Shown here in pieces: positions 1-16,690 of a DNA stretch of 64,000 nucleotides. A program made the translations under genes and the position numbers. Position 1 is the first letter of the stretch, and every line of letters begins with the position of its first letter. This stretch comes from Fragum whitleyi (Eukaryota > Mollusca > Bivalvia > Cardiida > Cardiidae), in assembly GCA_948146395.1 (NCBI GenBank), contig OX411555.1, positions 44,765,065 to 44,829,064 on the forward strand, written 5' to 3'. The notes beneath the pieces were generated by a model. It saw nothing but the letters and a program-made list of their open reading frames with translations, made no database searches and had not been told where the DNA came from.

Positions 1-939
1 GAATTTATACGAGAAATATACATAATCGACTGTTGGTCGTAGGTAGTTGTATCAATTAAGAATAACGATTCAACATTTCAGGTTGAATAGTATTCAATTC
101 TCTAAATACTGTTATTGCTTGTATGAAATATTTTTCAGTTCTTTGTCAATTTCGGACCAACTGCGACATCTATAAATCAGGACACAATCATCTTCGATTA
201 AAATTAATCTAAATCAATACTTTCTTTAATAAAAATACTTTCCCACAAATAAAAATTGGTAACACGTCAGGGAAAAAAAATCTGGAAACTAATCGTTAAC
301 TATGTTGGCACATCATTAGAAATTAGTCAATATATGTTTAACAATAACGACACATGATCAAAAGATACAACTATATTATTGCCTTGTGAGTAAAGTTGGT
401 AAAACAACAAATGGCTATTATTTAAAAAAAAGTCAAACTAACCTGTCACTGCAGCTCATAATCAATCAATTAATATAATTTCAAAATTAAAGTACACCCT
501 CGTTAGTTTCATAGAGATGTGTTTTTATTCTGAGAATCCTGTATTTAACCAGGATAAAGATGTAGGGAAATATTTTGTAAAAAAAATCGTACGGAACATT
601 TGATATTGTACGTTTTTTACGACGAATGTGAACACAAAATTGTGCTTTGCTCGAAGTATTTCCAAACCTATTACAAGACTCGCTGATGTGGCTGCATGGT
701 AACTGGGCATCCCCTTTGGAGACGATGGCATCATTCACTTAGATCTACTGTACACCTTTCGACCGTCGCATGTCCCCTTATGGTGACAGCGGTCACAATA
801 GGATGATGCGGTAAAGATTTCCAAGCTCAACACCGTACATTGATCGTCTGTTTGTTTGTATTTCCGTTTATTTATCGTCGCTACCGTAGCACATGCCCAT
901 ATGAGCGACGCCCCCAGAAGACGTTTAGTTGTTACGGGG
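1..939. other. Intergenic, nothing recognised
   Basis: AT-rich sequence without a plausible coding exon, RNA gene or clear repeat. Short open frames on the minus strand around 490-740 have no domain-like composition and are taken as chance. Confidence 0.5.
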
Positions 940-944
940 GATAG

Positions 945-1165
945 TGCAAGGATACATGACGAAACTACTGCTGAGATCCACCATGGTTCTTAATCGTGCT
1001 CGGTGTAAAGCACCGTGTAAAGCACCGTCTCACGGGGCCTCGGTTTAACGTCTCACATCCGAAATACAATTAGCTTTGTTAGTGTGCCAGCCCGGGTTTG
1101 AACCCACGCCGTCGAACTTCAATGGTTTTGAAGTCTGGTGCTCAACCTAGCTAAACGGGCTGACC
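945..1165 (-). repeat. tRNA-derived SINE, minus strand
   Basis: Read on the minus strand, 1165-1083 looks like a tRNA. It has a 7-bp acceptor-like pairing (GTCAGCC with GGCTGGC), an A-box-like GTTTAGCTAGGTTGAGC, a long variable region as in Ser/Leu tRNAs, and a B-box GGGTTCAAACCC. The T stem has mismatches, so it is not a working tRNA. The body then runs toward lower coordinates and contains GGGGCCTCGGTTTAACGTC on the plus strand. The 3' limit is uncertain. Confidence 0.6.
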
Positions 1166-5670
<4,505 letters not shown>

Positions 5671-6075
5671 TACAGTTAGTTACATCGTAAAATTGACATT
5701 CACCTCAAACAAACCCATTCAAAATCGCTCACTCTGTACTCCATTCATCCATTCCAAGCACTCACTCAAACATTTTAAAAACGCCACAAAGTCACTAAAA
5801 AGATAATATAGCTAGTAAAAAATCGCGATATCACTGACATAATTGAAATTTTTAGCGTCTGATATGTTCTTGAAGAAATAGAAAGCTATTTATAAAACTT
5901 GATTGCATGTTTTATTGAAGGTGGGTAATAAGTATCGCTAGTTTTGTTCATCCTGAACAAAATAAGCGACATTGGAGTACCTTCCATTTTATATCACCCT
6001 AAACTGTCCCCAGACACTCATTCAAGTTCATTCCAAATCATTGATTTTGTCAATTTTACGATGTTGTAAACTGTA
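5671..6075 (+). mobile_element. TA-flanked MITE, family A (about 405 bp)
   Basis: It begins TACAGTT..ACATCGTAAAATTGACA and ends with the reverse complement, TGTCAATTTTACGATGTTG..ACTGTA. CAGT..ACTG ends next to TA are typical of Tc1/mariner-type elements. The interior has 'cactcattca'-style repeats and an internal TTTTGTTCATCCTGAACAAAA palindrome. This is the commonest family here, with copies or fragments also at 12396, 21978, 23677, 25184, 33269, 34960, 36866, 50930 and 52440. It has no transposase. Confidence 0.75.
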
Positions 6076-6399
6076 TTTTCTGTAGTTTGTCGAGTGTTTC
6101 CGATTGCTGCAAGACATTTCGAAAAGTGACCGGAAGAGACCGGGTTTTTTCCGTTTCCGATTACAATTGATAACAATTTCCCGTCATTTGCAAGCGATCT
6201 TGCAAAATTCAAATCACTCGTGTATATGCAAATTCTCAGAGCAACGAATGATGATCTGCGAAATTTGAGGCTGCAGTATCACGAAAAAAGTGTTAAGTTG
6301 CGTTTTTTCTTCAAGCGAATGAATTAATCGAAGTACCCTAAGAAGCCGAACTACCTATAAAATGACCCAAAATTACTATGCTTACGTCCAAGGTACTTT

Positions 6400-6460
6400 C
6401 CAGTTTACGGAAAAGTCCGAGCGATGTTCCGAATGTGAGTGTTGCATGTTAAACTTTACA
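6400..6460 (+). repeat. Fragment of the 10.9-kb foldback element
   Basis: CAGTTTACGGAAAAGTCCGA and GCGATGTTCCGAATG match the right arm of the foldback elements at 10866 and 11690. It is a lone end fragment, and the flanks are not recognised. Confidence 0.4.
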
Positions 6461-6790
6461 AAAGCATGTGTGGGACCGATGGGTAATGCATTTATACGAA
6501 AATAAATTATTGTCAACCTTCGTATGAAAAGGCTTATAAGTAACATATTGTTTGATATACGCGTTAATGATGGGAAATACTTAATTATGTAGGTCAATTT
6601 AAAGTGCAAAACGTTTCTCAATACGGAAGTATATTATCCCCGCATCATTTGTACCCTTTACATTCATAATAAAGATTTTTGTACCATAAAATAAAGACCC
6701 CGATCATACTGCACGACAGCAATGGCTGATACGAGTCTTTTTCCTTCGCGTGGACTTGTTTGAAACACAATGTACGGGCTCTTTTGTCTT

Positions 6791-6814
6791 CAACTCTCTA
6801 TCTCCCTCTCTCTC

Positions 6815-6869
<55 letters not shown>

Positions 6870-6886
6870 GTCTCTCTCTGTCTCTC

Positions 6887-6952
<66 letters not shown>

Positions 6953-7061
6953 CCCTCTCTCTTCCCCCTCTCTCTCTCCCTCTCTCTCTCTCTCTCTCCC
7001 TCTCTCTCCCCCCTCTCTCTCTCTGTCTCTCTCTCTCTCTCTCTTTCTCTCTCTGTCTCTC

Positions 7062-7106
<45 letters not shown>

Positions 7107-7161
7107 GTGTCTCTCTCTTCCCCTCTCTGTCTCTCTCTCTCTATCTCTCTCTGTCTGTTTG

Positions 7162-7243
<82 letters not shown>

Positions 7244-7247
7244 TCGT
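6791..7247. repeat. (CT)n microsatellite with interruptions
   Basis: About 455 bp of CT with scattered CCC, GT and CTGT interruptions, including a (GTCT)n stretch near 7060-7090. The long Leu/Ser and Arg/Glu frames across it on both strands are artefacts. Confidence 0.98.
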
Positions 7248-7777
7248 ATCTTAGAATTACCGTTATTAATTAATGATAACACATTAAAAAAATAGAATTG
7301 GTGATTTTATGTAAAAATATAATTAACCAGGGCTGATTTCTTATAACGCCCTAGATTTCAGAAAACATTAAATATGTTGATTGATCTCTGTTGCTCCAAA
7401 TCCGTTTTTAAACAAAAATCAACCGACCCGTATCGTCACAAGCCCGTCGTCGACAATGTATGCGTTGGTGCTGGCGTCGCGACAACTATGAAACTAGCAG
7501 TCATGATTGAAGATAGTTGCCCGAAACTTTGCATTAGGTGGAAATTTTCATAGAAGGTAATATCAAATATTAATACTTATTAAGTCGACAGCTTCAAATA
7601 TTTTTTTTTGTGAGAGATGGGTCCCTTTTTCGACTCAAAATCAAAGAGCCTATCTATAAAGGCGAGCCTAGCATCCGGACATTGTGGTATTTTTGCTTAA
7701 AATACCTCTCTTTTACTATGCTACAAGATTGTTTTCTGAATTTGAAAGGGCAATAACACCTTTCAAAATGGATATTT

Positions 7778-8335
7778 CAGTCAAACGTGTTAGAGCGACC
7801 ACGTCTATTAAGCGACCATTTTAATTAAGCGACCGTTTTCAAAATCCACTTTCTTTAAATCGAAATATCTTAAAAAGTAGAAATCAGTGGTGTAAGAAAT
7901 CTTTTTCATGAACCCTATGTTGTTTAAATTCTCAAGAATCGTCTCTAACAGCAAAGGATTTTTGAGAATGTCGCAATTATATACATTTCAATTAAATTAT
8001 CATTCTTATTTGTGTTGATTGATTGAATGGAGTTTAACGCCGCTTTCATCATTTCAGTTATATCGCGGCGACTGGAGCACCTAACAATGGATTCCTGGTA
8101 TTTTTTTCACCAGTACAACCATCACATTCTTTCCTAGCCTCCAGCCGCTATCTCTTATAGGTCTACGACTATCAACCCATTGGTGAGAGAAAAAAAAGTC
8201 GGAAAGAATGAGTGCCGCCGTCGGGGATCGAGCCCGGATTCTTACTTGTAAACAAACCGTGTATTCAGCGACCATTCTCTTAAAAGACCGCTTTTTGATG
8301 GTCCCGTTCGTGGTCGCTCAATTCAAGTTTTACTG
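7778..8335 (+). mobile_element. Tc1/mariner-like MITE, copy 1
   Basis: The ends are CAGTCAAACGTGTTAGAGCG and, reverse-complemented from the right, CAGTAAAACTTGAATTGAGCG. Sub-terminal 'gcgacca' motifs are inverted. The right end is followed by TA. It is non-autonomous. The copy is enlarged by the SINE at 8012-8237 relative to 20893-21238. Confidence 0.65.
8012..8237 (-). repeat. AATC-tailed SINE, 5'-truncated, minus strand
   Basis: On the minus strand it starts at the B-box region (GGGCTCGATCCCC), passes through a body with TAGGTGCTCCAG and GCGGCGTTAAACTCCATTC, and ends in a CAATCAATC tail. Flanking 10-bp direct repeats ATTCTTATTT (8002-8011) and ATTCTTACTT (8238-8247) are the target-site duplication. 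The matching copy at ~21145 has the empty site. The tRNA-like head is mostly missing, as expected for LINE-driven 5' truncation. Confidence 0.8.
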
Positions 8336-8574
8336 TATTCGAAATGCGAATATTTGCAAGTGCTTGTTCTAATTTCTTTCTAATTGATTATACATGTGTG
8401 TATCTTTTTGTTGTTACATTGGCTTCACTTTATGTAAAAACATTGTTGTATGAATATATTTGTAAAGCCCGGTGGCCGTTTATCAATAAAATTTTGAATC
8501 TTGAATCTTGAATAAATCAACTTTCAGGGTTCAAGTAGAACGTTTTTGCGGAACGGGGCATATATAGACCTATG

Positions 8575-8831
8575 TGACCTGTCAAATGAAAAGGGGCCTT
8601 TCGGCAACTCTATCAAAAGTATTTCAAAAAGAAATTTGGTCCAGCATATGTCAATTACAAGTCGCATTTCTAAAGTTCTTAAACAGAAAGGCAGAGTGGT
8701 CATTATAGACTCAGAAAATCGGCCAAATTTGAAAAGTTTCGATCCTAGTCAGCCTGTGCCTCAACGCGCCTTCCGAATGGAATCGACTCTTCGCGCACTA
8801 CCCAGGTAGTCACTTGTCGCGTAACAGGTCA
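8575..8831 (+). mobile_element. TGACC-ended MITE, copy 1 (diverged)
   Basis: It begins TGACCTGTCAAATGAAAAGG and ends CTTGTCGCGTAACAGGTCA, which are imperfect inverted repeats. The same organisation is seen at 21349-21603, 31488-31743 and 60128-60381. An 87-residue open frame inside is not conserved and is not called. Confidence 0.6.
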
Positions 8832-9220
8832 AAATGATAATCACAAACGGGTGATGGTGCAGAACAGTAAGATATATTATCCAACTGAATTGTTCAATTT
8901 GTCAATTGGTTTAATTTTTGTCAGTGGAGATCGAATAATATTTTTCGTAATGTTGATTTTATAAAGGGATGTAACCCTGTTTTATGATTGTTTCAGGGAT
9001 TGGATTAACTCCCCTGTAGTTGGGAATCATTGCCAGTCGTTCTTAAAATACTCAATGCAAAGATATTCCTATGTCTATATTACTCATCCTACATTTCGTC
9101 AGTGTAGTTCCAAAACCATGTAGGCTAACTGTAGTGTAAATAACACTGATAATACACTACCAAAACCTAAAAAATCTTAGTGCGGTTTGTTCTTGCTCGC
9201 CATGGAAGCTTTTTATATAC

Positions 9221-10611
9221 TGGGCAAAACAGTAACGGATTAAAACTTGATTTATTCTTTTCTAAGAGATACACTCATTTTCAAAAGTAATTAAATTCTG
9301 TTGTATGCGTCCAGCTTCCCTAAGCATGATTTTATGAAAAGTAACGAAACTTTATCAAAGACACGTCTTAATTAAAAGAAAACATAACATACCCTTAAAT
9401 ACAAATTGTAAATTGGTTTCACCAGTAACCCTGAATTTAAAGAATTCTTGCACTATGTCCGTAAAGCGACTGGCATCAGAGTCTGAGTTTTCATCTTGAT
9501 CTCAATTATCCTTGTAAACATTTGTGAAATGATCAAACTATTCTTTAATTTTTAAATAACTTGTCAATGGTTTATTGTTAGAGATTTGTTTGAGTTAATA
9601 AATTCCATAGTATGAGGTCCTTTGTCAAGATAAAACAAAGTTGCATTGAAATAGTTACAGTTAGCAAACACGTATGCCTATCATTAGTTTAAATGACGTT
9701 ACCCCTTTGACTATATATATGACTTTATCTTTTGTATAACCTTTAATATGGTATAGACAAAAAGTATTATCAGAAGGATCTTTTTTTTCATATATTCGTA
9801 AAGCCTCCAACAATCATAATTCAAACGTCAGCAGGCAATCAAAACCTAATAACTACTTTCCTTACACTATTTTGGTCAGTAAAAGATAGAAAATTTAAAA
9901 CTTGAAACTGAAATTTGATCTTGCTAAGTGACTTTGACATAAAAGCCATGTATAATCATACATTTGGGACATACATTTTAAATATACATATAACTTTTGA
10001 ATATATTTGTATGTTTCAATATATTTGTATATCAATTAACTGTGATAGAAGGCGAATATGCCGTCTGTGTCTTGTCCTTTCACTGCACGACAAGTGTAGT
10101 ACAACCGTAGAAGCAAAAGACTTTTGTATAGTTGATAGTGGCAACGTGTAAAAGCCTAACCACATAGGTGGGCCTGGATTCAAGTATGACAGAAAGGTCC
10201 CAGTTCAACGCGGTACCAGTTAAAATGCTGAATTGGTCAACATTGTATAACCGTGTATGTGTATTACCTAGACACGTAGTAGTAATGGGGATAGTAAAAA
10301 AGCCTATCAAAAAGCCAGGAAGCTCTTGTCTCCCTTAGACCGCGAGAAAACACAATAGGGAATTGCCGCCTTTCCCTTATTTTTCTTTCGCGAAAGTTCA
10401 GTACGCGTGGGTAAAACTTGGTGGGCCTTTTCGAAATTAAAAGGGATATTTAGACATTCTGCAAATTGTATAGAATCCTTGTATCACGCCGTTTTCAAAA
10501 TGCACTGTCGTCTGTCGGAAACAAGTCTTGAAAAAGAGGAACTTGAACGTCAGTACGCATTACATTTTTGAAAAACTATTAACATTCGACTGGATTGTTC
10601 TCATATAGTAG
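9221..10611. other. Intergenic, nothing recognised
   Basis: No gene, RNA gene or clear repeat was recognised. Short frames near 9915-10310 on both strands overlap each other and look random. Confidence 0.45.
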
Positions 10612-11443
10612 TACTCGTGAACGTAAACGTCCTCCAAAATTGATTATGTTGCTAGGCACCAAAATTGTCTCGACTCAAACTTTTTATCCATAAACAACCA
10701 CCCGAACATATTTTAAGATTAAAATCTGGAGGGAAAATATTATTATGTATAAATTCCTACCTCCAGATCGATTGAATGTCCGAAAAAAAACGACAATCAC
10801 AATATTTTTTGTAAATATCGATAATACTCAACCTGTCCACCATTTTTGCTTGCTATGCTACTCGCCTTCATTCGGAACACCACTCGGCCAATCTCACGAT
10901 CAACCTCGGATGTATAAAGACGGACTATTTTTAAAAATTACGGGATATCTTGGAAAAACTCGATGACGTCACTTTAAATGGCGTTAGCCCTCGAAACTGT
11001 GAGTGAAAATATTCGACGTCGCCAACGATACTCGTTTAAGTCACTGACGTGAAACCATCGTATCCTCATGTAAATATCTTTAGATTCTTAAATAACTGCT
11101 GATTAATCTTAATTTTTGAGAATGATTCGTCATTCTCAAAAATTAAGACTTTTCAGCCGTTATTTACTGTAAAAGATATATCAATCTACAGTGCTAGTTT
11201 TTCTTACACTGTTTCCGCCTAACAAAATGCACGTTTTTGTTACATACTCAACCGCCATATATACATCCGAGGTCTGTTGCAGTTTACGGAAATGGCCGAG
11301 TGATGTTCCGAATGACTCGCCTTGTTACGTTGCTCGCCGATTTTCACAAGCGCCCAAAATAGTCATCTCGTTCAGGATAAGAAATCAGGAATGCCATCGT
11401 CAAAGATTTTATTTAGTATAACATAGGTTAATGGTTCTATGAT
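10612..11443 (+). repeat. Tandem duplication unit 1 with foldback element
   Basis: It is repeated in the same order from 11444 (shared landmarks: ATTATGTTGCTAGGCAC, TGTCTCGACTCAAACTTTTT, CGTTAGCCCTCGAAACTGTG). An inverted-repeat element at about 10866-11317 has ends CATTCGGAACACCACTCGG and GAGTGATGTTCCGAATG. A perfect palindrome, AATTTTTGAGAATGA with its reverse complement, lies at 11112-11152. It ends with TTTAGTATAACATAGGTTAA, which recurs at ~12800. Confidence 0.7.
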
Positions 11444-12834
11444 ACGTCCACCAAAAATGATTATGTTGCTAGGCACTAAAAGTGTCTCGACTCAAACTTT
11501 TTATCCATAAACAACCACCCGGACATATTTTAAGATTAAAATATGAAGGAAAAATATTATTATGTATAAATTCCACCCTCCAGATTGATTGAATGTCCGA
11601 AAAAAAAAAACGACAATCACAATATTTTTTTAAAGATCGATAATACTCAACCTGTCCACCATTTTTGCTTGCTATGCTACTCGCCTTCATTCGGAATACC
11701 TCTCAGCCAATCTCACGATCAACCTCGGATGTATAAAGACGGACTATTTTTTTTAAAAAATTACGGGAGAACCTTGGAAAAACTCGATGACGTCACTTTA
11801 AATGGCGTTAGCCCTCGAAACTGTGAGTGAAAATATTCGACGTCGCCAACGATACTCGTTTAAGTCACTGACGTGAAACCATCTTATCCTCAAATTAATA
11901 TATTTAGATTCTTAAATAACTGCTGATAAATCTTAATTTTTGAGAATGATTCGTCATTCTCAAAAATAAAGACTTTTCAGCTGTTATTTACTGTAAAAGA
12001 TATAAATCTACAGTGCTAGTTTTTCTTACACTGTTTCCGCCTAAGAAAATGCACGATTTTGTAACATACCCATCCGCCTTATATACATCCGAGGTCTGTT
12101 GCAGTTTACGGAAATGGCCGAGTGATGTTCCGAAAGACTCGCCTTGTTACGTTGCTCGCCGATTTTCGCAAGCGCCCAAAATAGTCATCTCGTTCAGGAT
12201 AAGAAATCAGGAATGCCATCGTCAAAGATCGCCAACGCTTTGCTTTCATAAACGCAGGACTGGAAAACGCTCGCTAAAGTTCGCTTGCGCTTTGCTTTCT
12301 TGAAAGCAGGACAGGTTTTGTTTACAGTAATTTGAAATAACTACACGAAACAGGCCTAGCACCGGTCAAGTTTCGAGAATATCCATAGGATATGATACAG
12401 TTAACAACATCATAAAATTGTGAAGTTGAATGATTTTAAATGATAATGAAATGGAATCGAATAAGTGTGAAGAGATATTTTGAGTGAATTTAATGGGAGG
12501 TAATCCAATGTCGCTTCTTTTTGTTAAAAAGGATAAACAAAATAAGCGATATTTATTACACCCCCGCCTTTAACACAATTAACATACGCGTTCTATGAAT
12601 AGCTTCCTATTTCTCCAAGACCCATTAAGACGCTTATCATTTCAATTATGTCGGTGAAATCGCGATTTATTTTATTTACTATAATAGTTTAAATGTAGAC
12701 TCTTTTAAAAACTAAAATAAAAAAATATTACTCTGAATTTCAGTTCGTGCCTCCTTACCATCTATCATTTTGATTTTCATGCCTTTTATCAATGTTTTTA
12801 TTTAGTATAACATAGGTTAATGGTTCTATGATAT
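11444..12834 (+). repeat. Tandem duplication unit 2, with extra ~570 bp
   Basis: This is the second unit of the duplication, with the same foldback element at about 11690-12140. Relative to unit 1 it carries 12229-12796, which includes a short palindrome around 12230-12310 and a family A MITE. It then resumes the shared TTTAGTATAACATAGGTTAA end. Either an insertion here or a deletion in unit 1 explains the difference. Confidence 0.6.
12396..12690 (-). mobile_element. Family A MITE, partial, minus strand
   Basis: The right terminus, read inverted, is TACAGTTAACAACATCATAA. The body includes GGGAGGTAATCCAATGTCGC and a TTGTTAAAAAGGATAAACAA palindrome. The other terminus is missing or strongly diverged. 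Confidence 0.6.
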
Positions 12835-13515
12835 TGATACCTCGTTCATATCAGATATGCCAATCTCCAGTGACATTGCTTATCTCACATGTCTAGATAA
12901 CGGTTGATAATAGTAGATGACGAAGATTTTCCTGAAATATGAGAACCAAATGATTATTGCATGATTAATGAAACGTTGCTTGGTAACAAATAGGTCGAAA
13001 ATACGGCTTGTTTCATCTGAAGCATAGATGTTTTAGTGGTCATCATGTTATAAATAACTTTTCACGTATTTCTTCTTCTAGTTCTTGTTCTTGTTCTTCT
13101 TCTTCTTCTTTTTCTTCTCTGTGCGGGGGTGAAATTGAGTGAGGTGGGGTGAGCGAGTGGAGGACGGAGGGGGTTTGTCGTTTTTGTAGATTTTGTCTTT
13201 TTCGGAAATGTAGAAAGTCATAGTTTATGAAAGCCGAAATAAAATATACACACGTAGTTAAGCAAAGATGAAACATGTAATAACGAGAAAACATGTCGCA
13301 CGTACTTTAAAATCACGTACATGCTTTAAAAATCGCAATTGCGTGAAGCAAACACGTACGTGCGAGAAAAAAAGAGTACAAAAGCGAATATTTCCATGAC
13401 TAAGACACGTTGAAACACGTATTTACAAGAAGAAAGTCGCACCTACGCAGAAAAGGGCATCGTGCGTGTATTAAACCGTTTTAAGAACGCGTTAGTACGT
13501 AAAATAAAGTCGCAA
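12797..13515 (+). repeat. Segmental repeat copy 1 (pairs with 25383-26170)
   Basis: It is collinear with 25383-26170: GATATTGATACCTCGTT, TATGCCAATCTCCAGTGA, GTCTAGATAACGGTTGAT, AACGTTGCTTGGTAACAAA, then a TTC microsatellite, then an ACGT-rich tail. Here the TTC run (13073-13120) is short and interrupted. Confidence 0.7.
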
Positions 13516-13615
13516 AAAAGCAAAACATGTATTAACGTATTTTAAGGAAACGTTTTAAAACGTACATACAAGGAAAAAAAGTCGCACAACAGCGAAAAAT
13601 ACTCACGTGTTTTAC

Positions 13616-13960
13616 TCCCGTAATCACGTAATGGGGCTGTCACACCACAGCGTATAGCACTAACGTATGTCAACGTATGCTCATACGCTTGCATACGCTG
13701 ATATACGCTAGGCATTCGTTAGTCAAAAGTCGTGTACGCTACAAGTACGCTGGCACACGTTGGTATACGTTCTTAAACACTGAAGCCAGAAAATAATTTT
13801 AAACATATTTTAAAAAATGTTCAGCGTATTCCAGCGTATAAAATATACGCTAATCATACGGTATACATACGGTCAATACGCTAGAGTGTCGCCAGAGGTA
13901 CGTTAATCATCATTTGAGTACGCTTGTCACACGCTGGCTGAAAATACACGTAGTCATTTT
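13616..13960. repeat. TACGCT/AGCGTA-iterated region
   Basis: Hexamers such as TACGCT, AGCGTA and CATACG occur many times in both orientations over ~340 bp. GGGGCTGTCACACC is at the left edge and GTCACACGCTGG is near the right. It may be a diverged transposon. No gene is seen. Confidence 0.45.
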
Positions 13961-16690
13961 AGCTGTTATACAGGTCCCACCCCTCCGGCATTCTCCTTTT
14001 TTAGCTTGTTTTTTTTCTGGAGAGAGGATTTGGAATAGGCTTAACTTCGGATGAAGGAGAAGAGTCATGAGATCTGATAGTCAGGGGAGAGAAAACGAGA
14101 CATGTGCAGTACACCTTCAGCGTGTTTTTTTTTTTTTGTTTTTGTTTTTTTTACTTACGGTTATGTCACGTTCTTTTTTAACATGCCATATCGAGTCTGC
14201 GGACAGAGCAATAGCTTTAGATTTCCTCTTCCGCGTAAATCTTTTTCCACTACTCATCGAAGGTCAAAAGAGCTGTGGCGACGACGTGTTTTTCGTCCGT
14301 ACTCGTGTGTCTGTCTGTCCTTTCGTACATTTTATCTCGTAATCGCAAAATAGTTTACAGTGTTTCTTTTATTACCTACCAACAGATTAACTTAGGTCGT
14401 TCATTTGATTGTGCAACTGGAAAGGGACTGGGTTCTTCAAGTAGCATGAGAATGAGCGTCTTTTGAAAATTTGAAAAACTACAATCTTCAGTGCGGTAGT
14501 GTTTACAGTTTTTCACCGAGTTCTTTCTAAACATACACAGAATAATCTAACTATCTACCAAAATGAACGTTGCTTTCGAAATAGGGTCAGGTCCTTCAAG
14601 TTTCATGGGAAATGGGAAATATAAAATCTCAAACCAAATATCCTCATTATCTCAATGTAGTCCACAGTTTACATTGAATTCTTCGGCCATATGTATGTGC
14701 TATGAAAGGAAGAGTGTTTATTTCGAAGAAGAGCACAACCCCTAAGAACTGTTCCAACGGACAAATATCTCTGCATGAAAACATGTTAAGGATTCGCAAT
14801 GAAATCACAGTCACGATTTCTGTACTTACGGAAAACAAAAACGCTACACCTTTCAAAATAATGCGTGATCTTTTATGCATGGAATTTTTAAAAATACAAG
14901 TGTAGCTTATACAATCTGATACTCTGCATAATCCCTTACTTTTAATATCTTACCCTACAAATAACAAGAACTTTGAAGATTAAGGTATCCCGACACAATT
15001 TGACACTTGTTCCAATCTTTATTAAATTGATATATTTCGTAGAGTGTACCTTTACGATAATTTGACAAAAAAAATCAGCATAGCTTTCCATGCATTTTTC
15101 GGAGAAAATTGGATTTTTTGAAACACCATATTTTCTTGCAAAAATGCTGAGAAACGGACGATAAGAAGCCGAATGATGGCCTTCAATGTTAGTGAGTTTG
15201 TATACATGATTCGTTGAATACAAGGAATTGTAAAATATTGGATAAGTAACATTTACAGGACGAAAATGCAGGAAAAAAACGTTCTCAAAAAAATACTCTT
15301 TTATTCACCGAAATCTAATTTTTATTTTAAAATCAACAAAAATAATATACCTTCAATAAATACAGTTGAAAATATATGATAGAAATTTAGTTTTAAATAA
15401 GAAGTTTCAGAAAAGGTAAAATTAAATGGGTGTATCCAGGCATTTTTGGCCACTTTGCTCTACAAGAAATCACCAGCCCTCCGAATTCAGGCGCTCACCT
15501 ATCTTCGTATTCAGGTAATAAATATCCATAAGACAAGAGTTTGAAAACATTTGCTGTAATAGAAAGCATGAACCTCATTAATATTTAGGTAATTGATATT
15601 TAAGTTTCAATCACTGATAATCCAGGCATGTAGAAAGCAATTTAAGTGGATGTTGGGTTAGATGAAGACTCGTTTCTTTCGGGTTCTTTTTTCATTACAA
15701 GACAAAATAAAATTTCGATTTCTACACCTGTAATAATTACTGAGAAGGAAGGGGACTTCTTCTTCTATACTTTTACCAAGGAAAATACATCTGCAAGAAA
15801 AAATATATTTATAATCAGCCCAATCATCATGCATATCAGTCATAAGATGATGCATTTCAGGAAACAAACTTGAAGCGTCTGTGATATACTCAATATCTAA
15901 GTGCCATCTTTTGAATTTGCTAGAAAATATATTCAAATGACAAAAGACATTTGAAAGGTAATGCCATGGCAGAGAAAGGTCAGGTTATAACATTATTAGA
16001 AAAGAAAAACTTGCTTGCAACAAGAGTCTTCTCACTTTTCAACAAAATATCCCATTTTTTCATGACGTACGCAATGAAAGAAATAAACGTTACTCATTTA
16101 AGCTTCTTTGGCAATGTTAAAAACCAAGTTTTATTCCAATAGACCTTGTAGAAACAAGTTCTTGTAACGTTGGAAAGGAAAATAATCCGGTGAATCTATA
16201 TTACACAATTTTCAAGAGGGTTTACAATTTTAACCTTAGTATAAATAATTTTCAGTTCATTGCAATATGATTTCAAAACAAAATTACAATAATGTTAGAA
16301 TACCAAAAGGCACGAACCTTCAATATAAAAAAATAAGAACTTTAAAAACTTTTCTTAAAGGGAGGTAATATGTTCTCGGAAATTCGAGTTAAGGTTTCCA
16401 TTGGTGTCCGATAGCCTTAAAGGAAAATTAGAAGTACTGTGTGTCATTTTCAAAAGTAAAGGCAATAAAAGCTTTTAGATTGCGTTTCATATTGGCAATT
16501 CATGCAATATCAAACAATAATTCAAATTGAATGAATTGGTATTAGATTTCCTCGCTATTTGCACAACTAAAAATAAAAAAAAACGAAAAAATATATGTTA
16601 CGGTGCATGTTACAGTATAGTAACTACACCACTGATAGAGGTTACTGATTCTTAATGGAATATATTTCTTTTGTATTATGTATTTGAATG
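13961..16690. other. Intergenic, nothing recognised
   Basis: The region is AT-rich with many short unrelated open frames. None shows a domain, conserved spacing or splice-supported continuity. Weakly related phrases such as AGGTCCTTCAAGT near 14590 resemble the degenerate repeats at 16.7-17.2 kb. Confidence 0.4.

Larger units (their letters stand above)
7341..9220 (+). repeat. Composite ~1.9-kb interspersed repeat, copy 1
   Basis: It aligns in order with 20081-21960 through TTATAAC..TTTCAG, ACATTAAATATGTTGATTG, a CGTCGTCGACAATGTA stretch, and GTGCGG..CTCGCCATGG at the far end. Inside are a Tc1-like MITE (7778-8335), a SINE inserted in that MITE (8012-8237) and a TGACC-ended MITE (8575-8831). 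The stretch 7640-7715 differs from the other copy, which is about 440 bp there. No coding capacity is seen. Confidence 0.7.

Noticed and set aside
1083..1165. tRNA gene on the minus strand
   Set aside because: The T stem is mismatched and a SINE body follows, so it is a SINE head. The same reasoning applies at 22498, 32707, 40844 and 61775.
6704..7295. Long Leu/Ser and Arg/Glu open frames on both strands
   Set aside because: They are translations of the CT/GA microsatellite; the same applies at 3050-3276.
8546..8809. 87-residue open frame with charged composition
   Set aside because: It lies in a TGACC-ended MITE. The collinear copy at 21349 is disrupted, so it is not a conserved protein.
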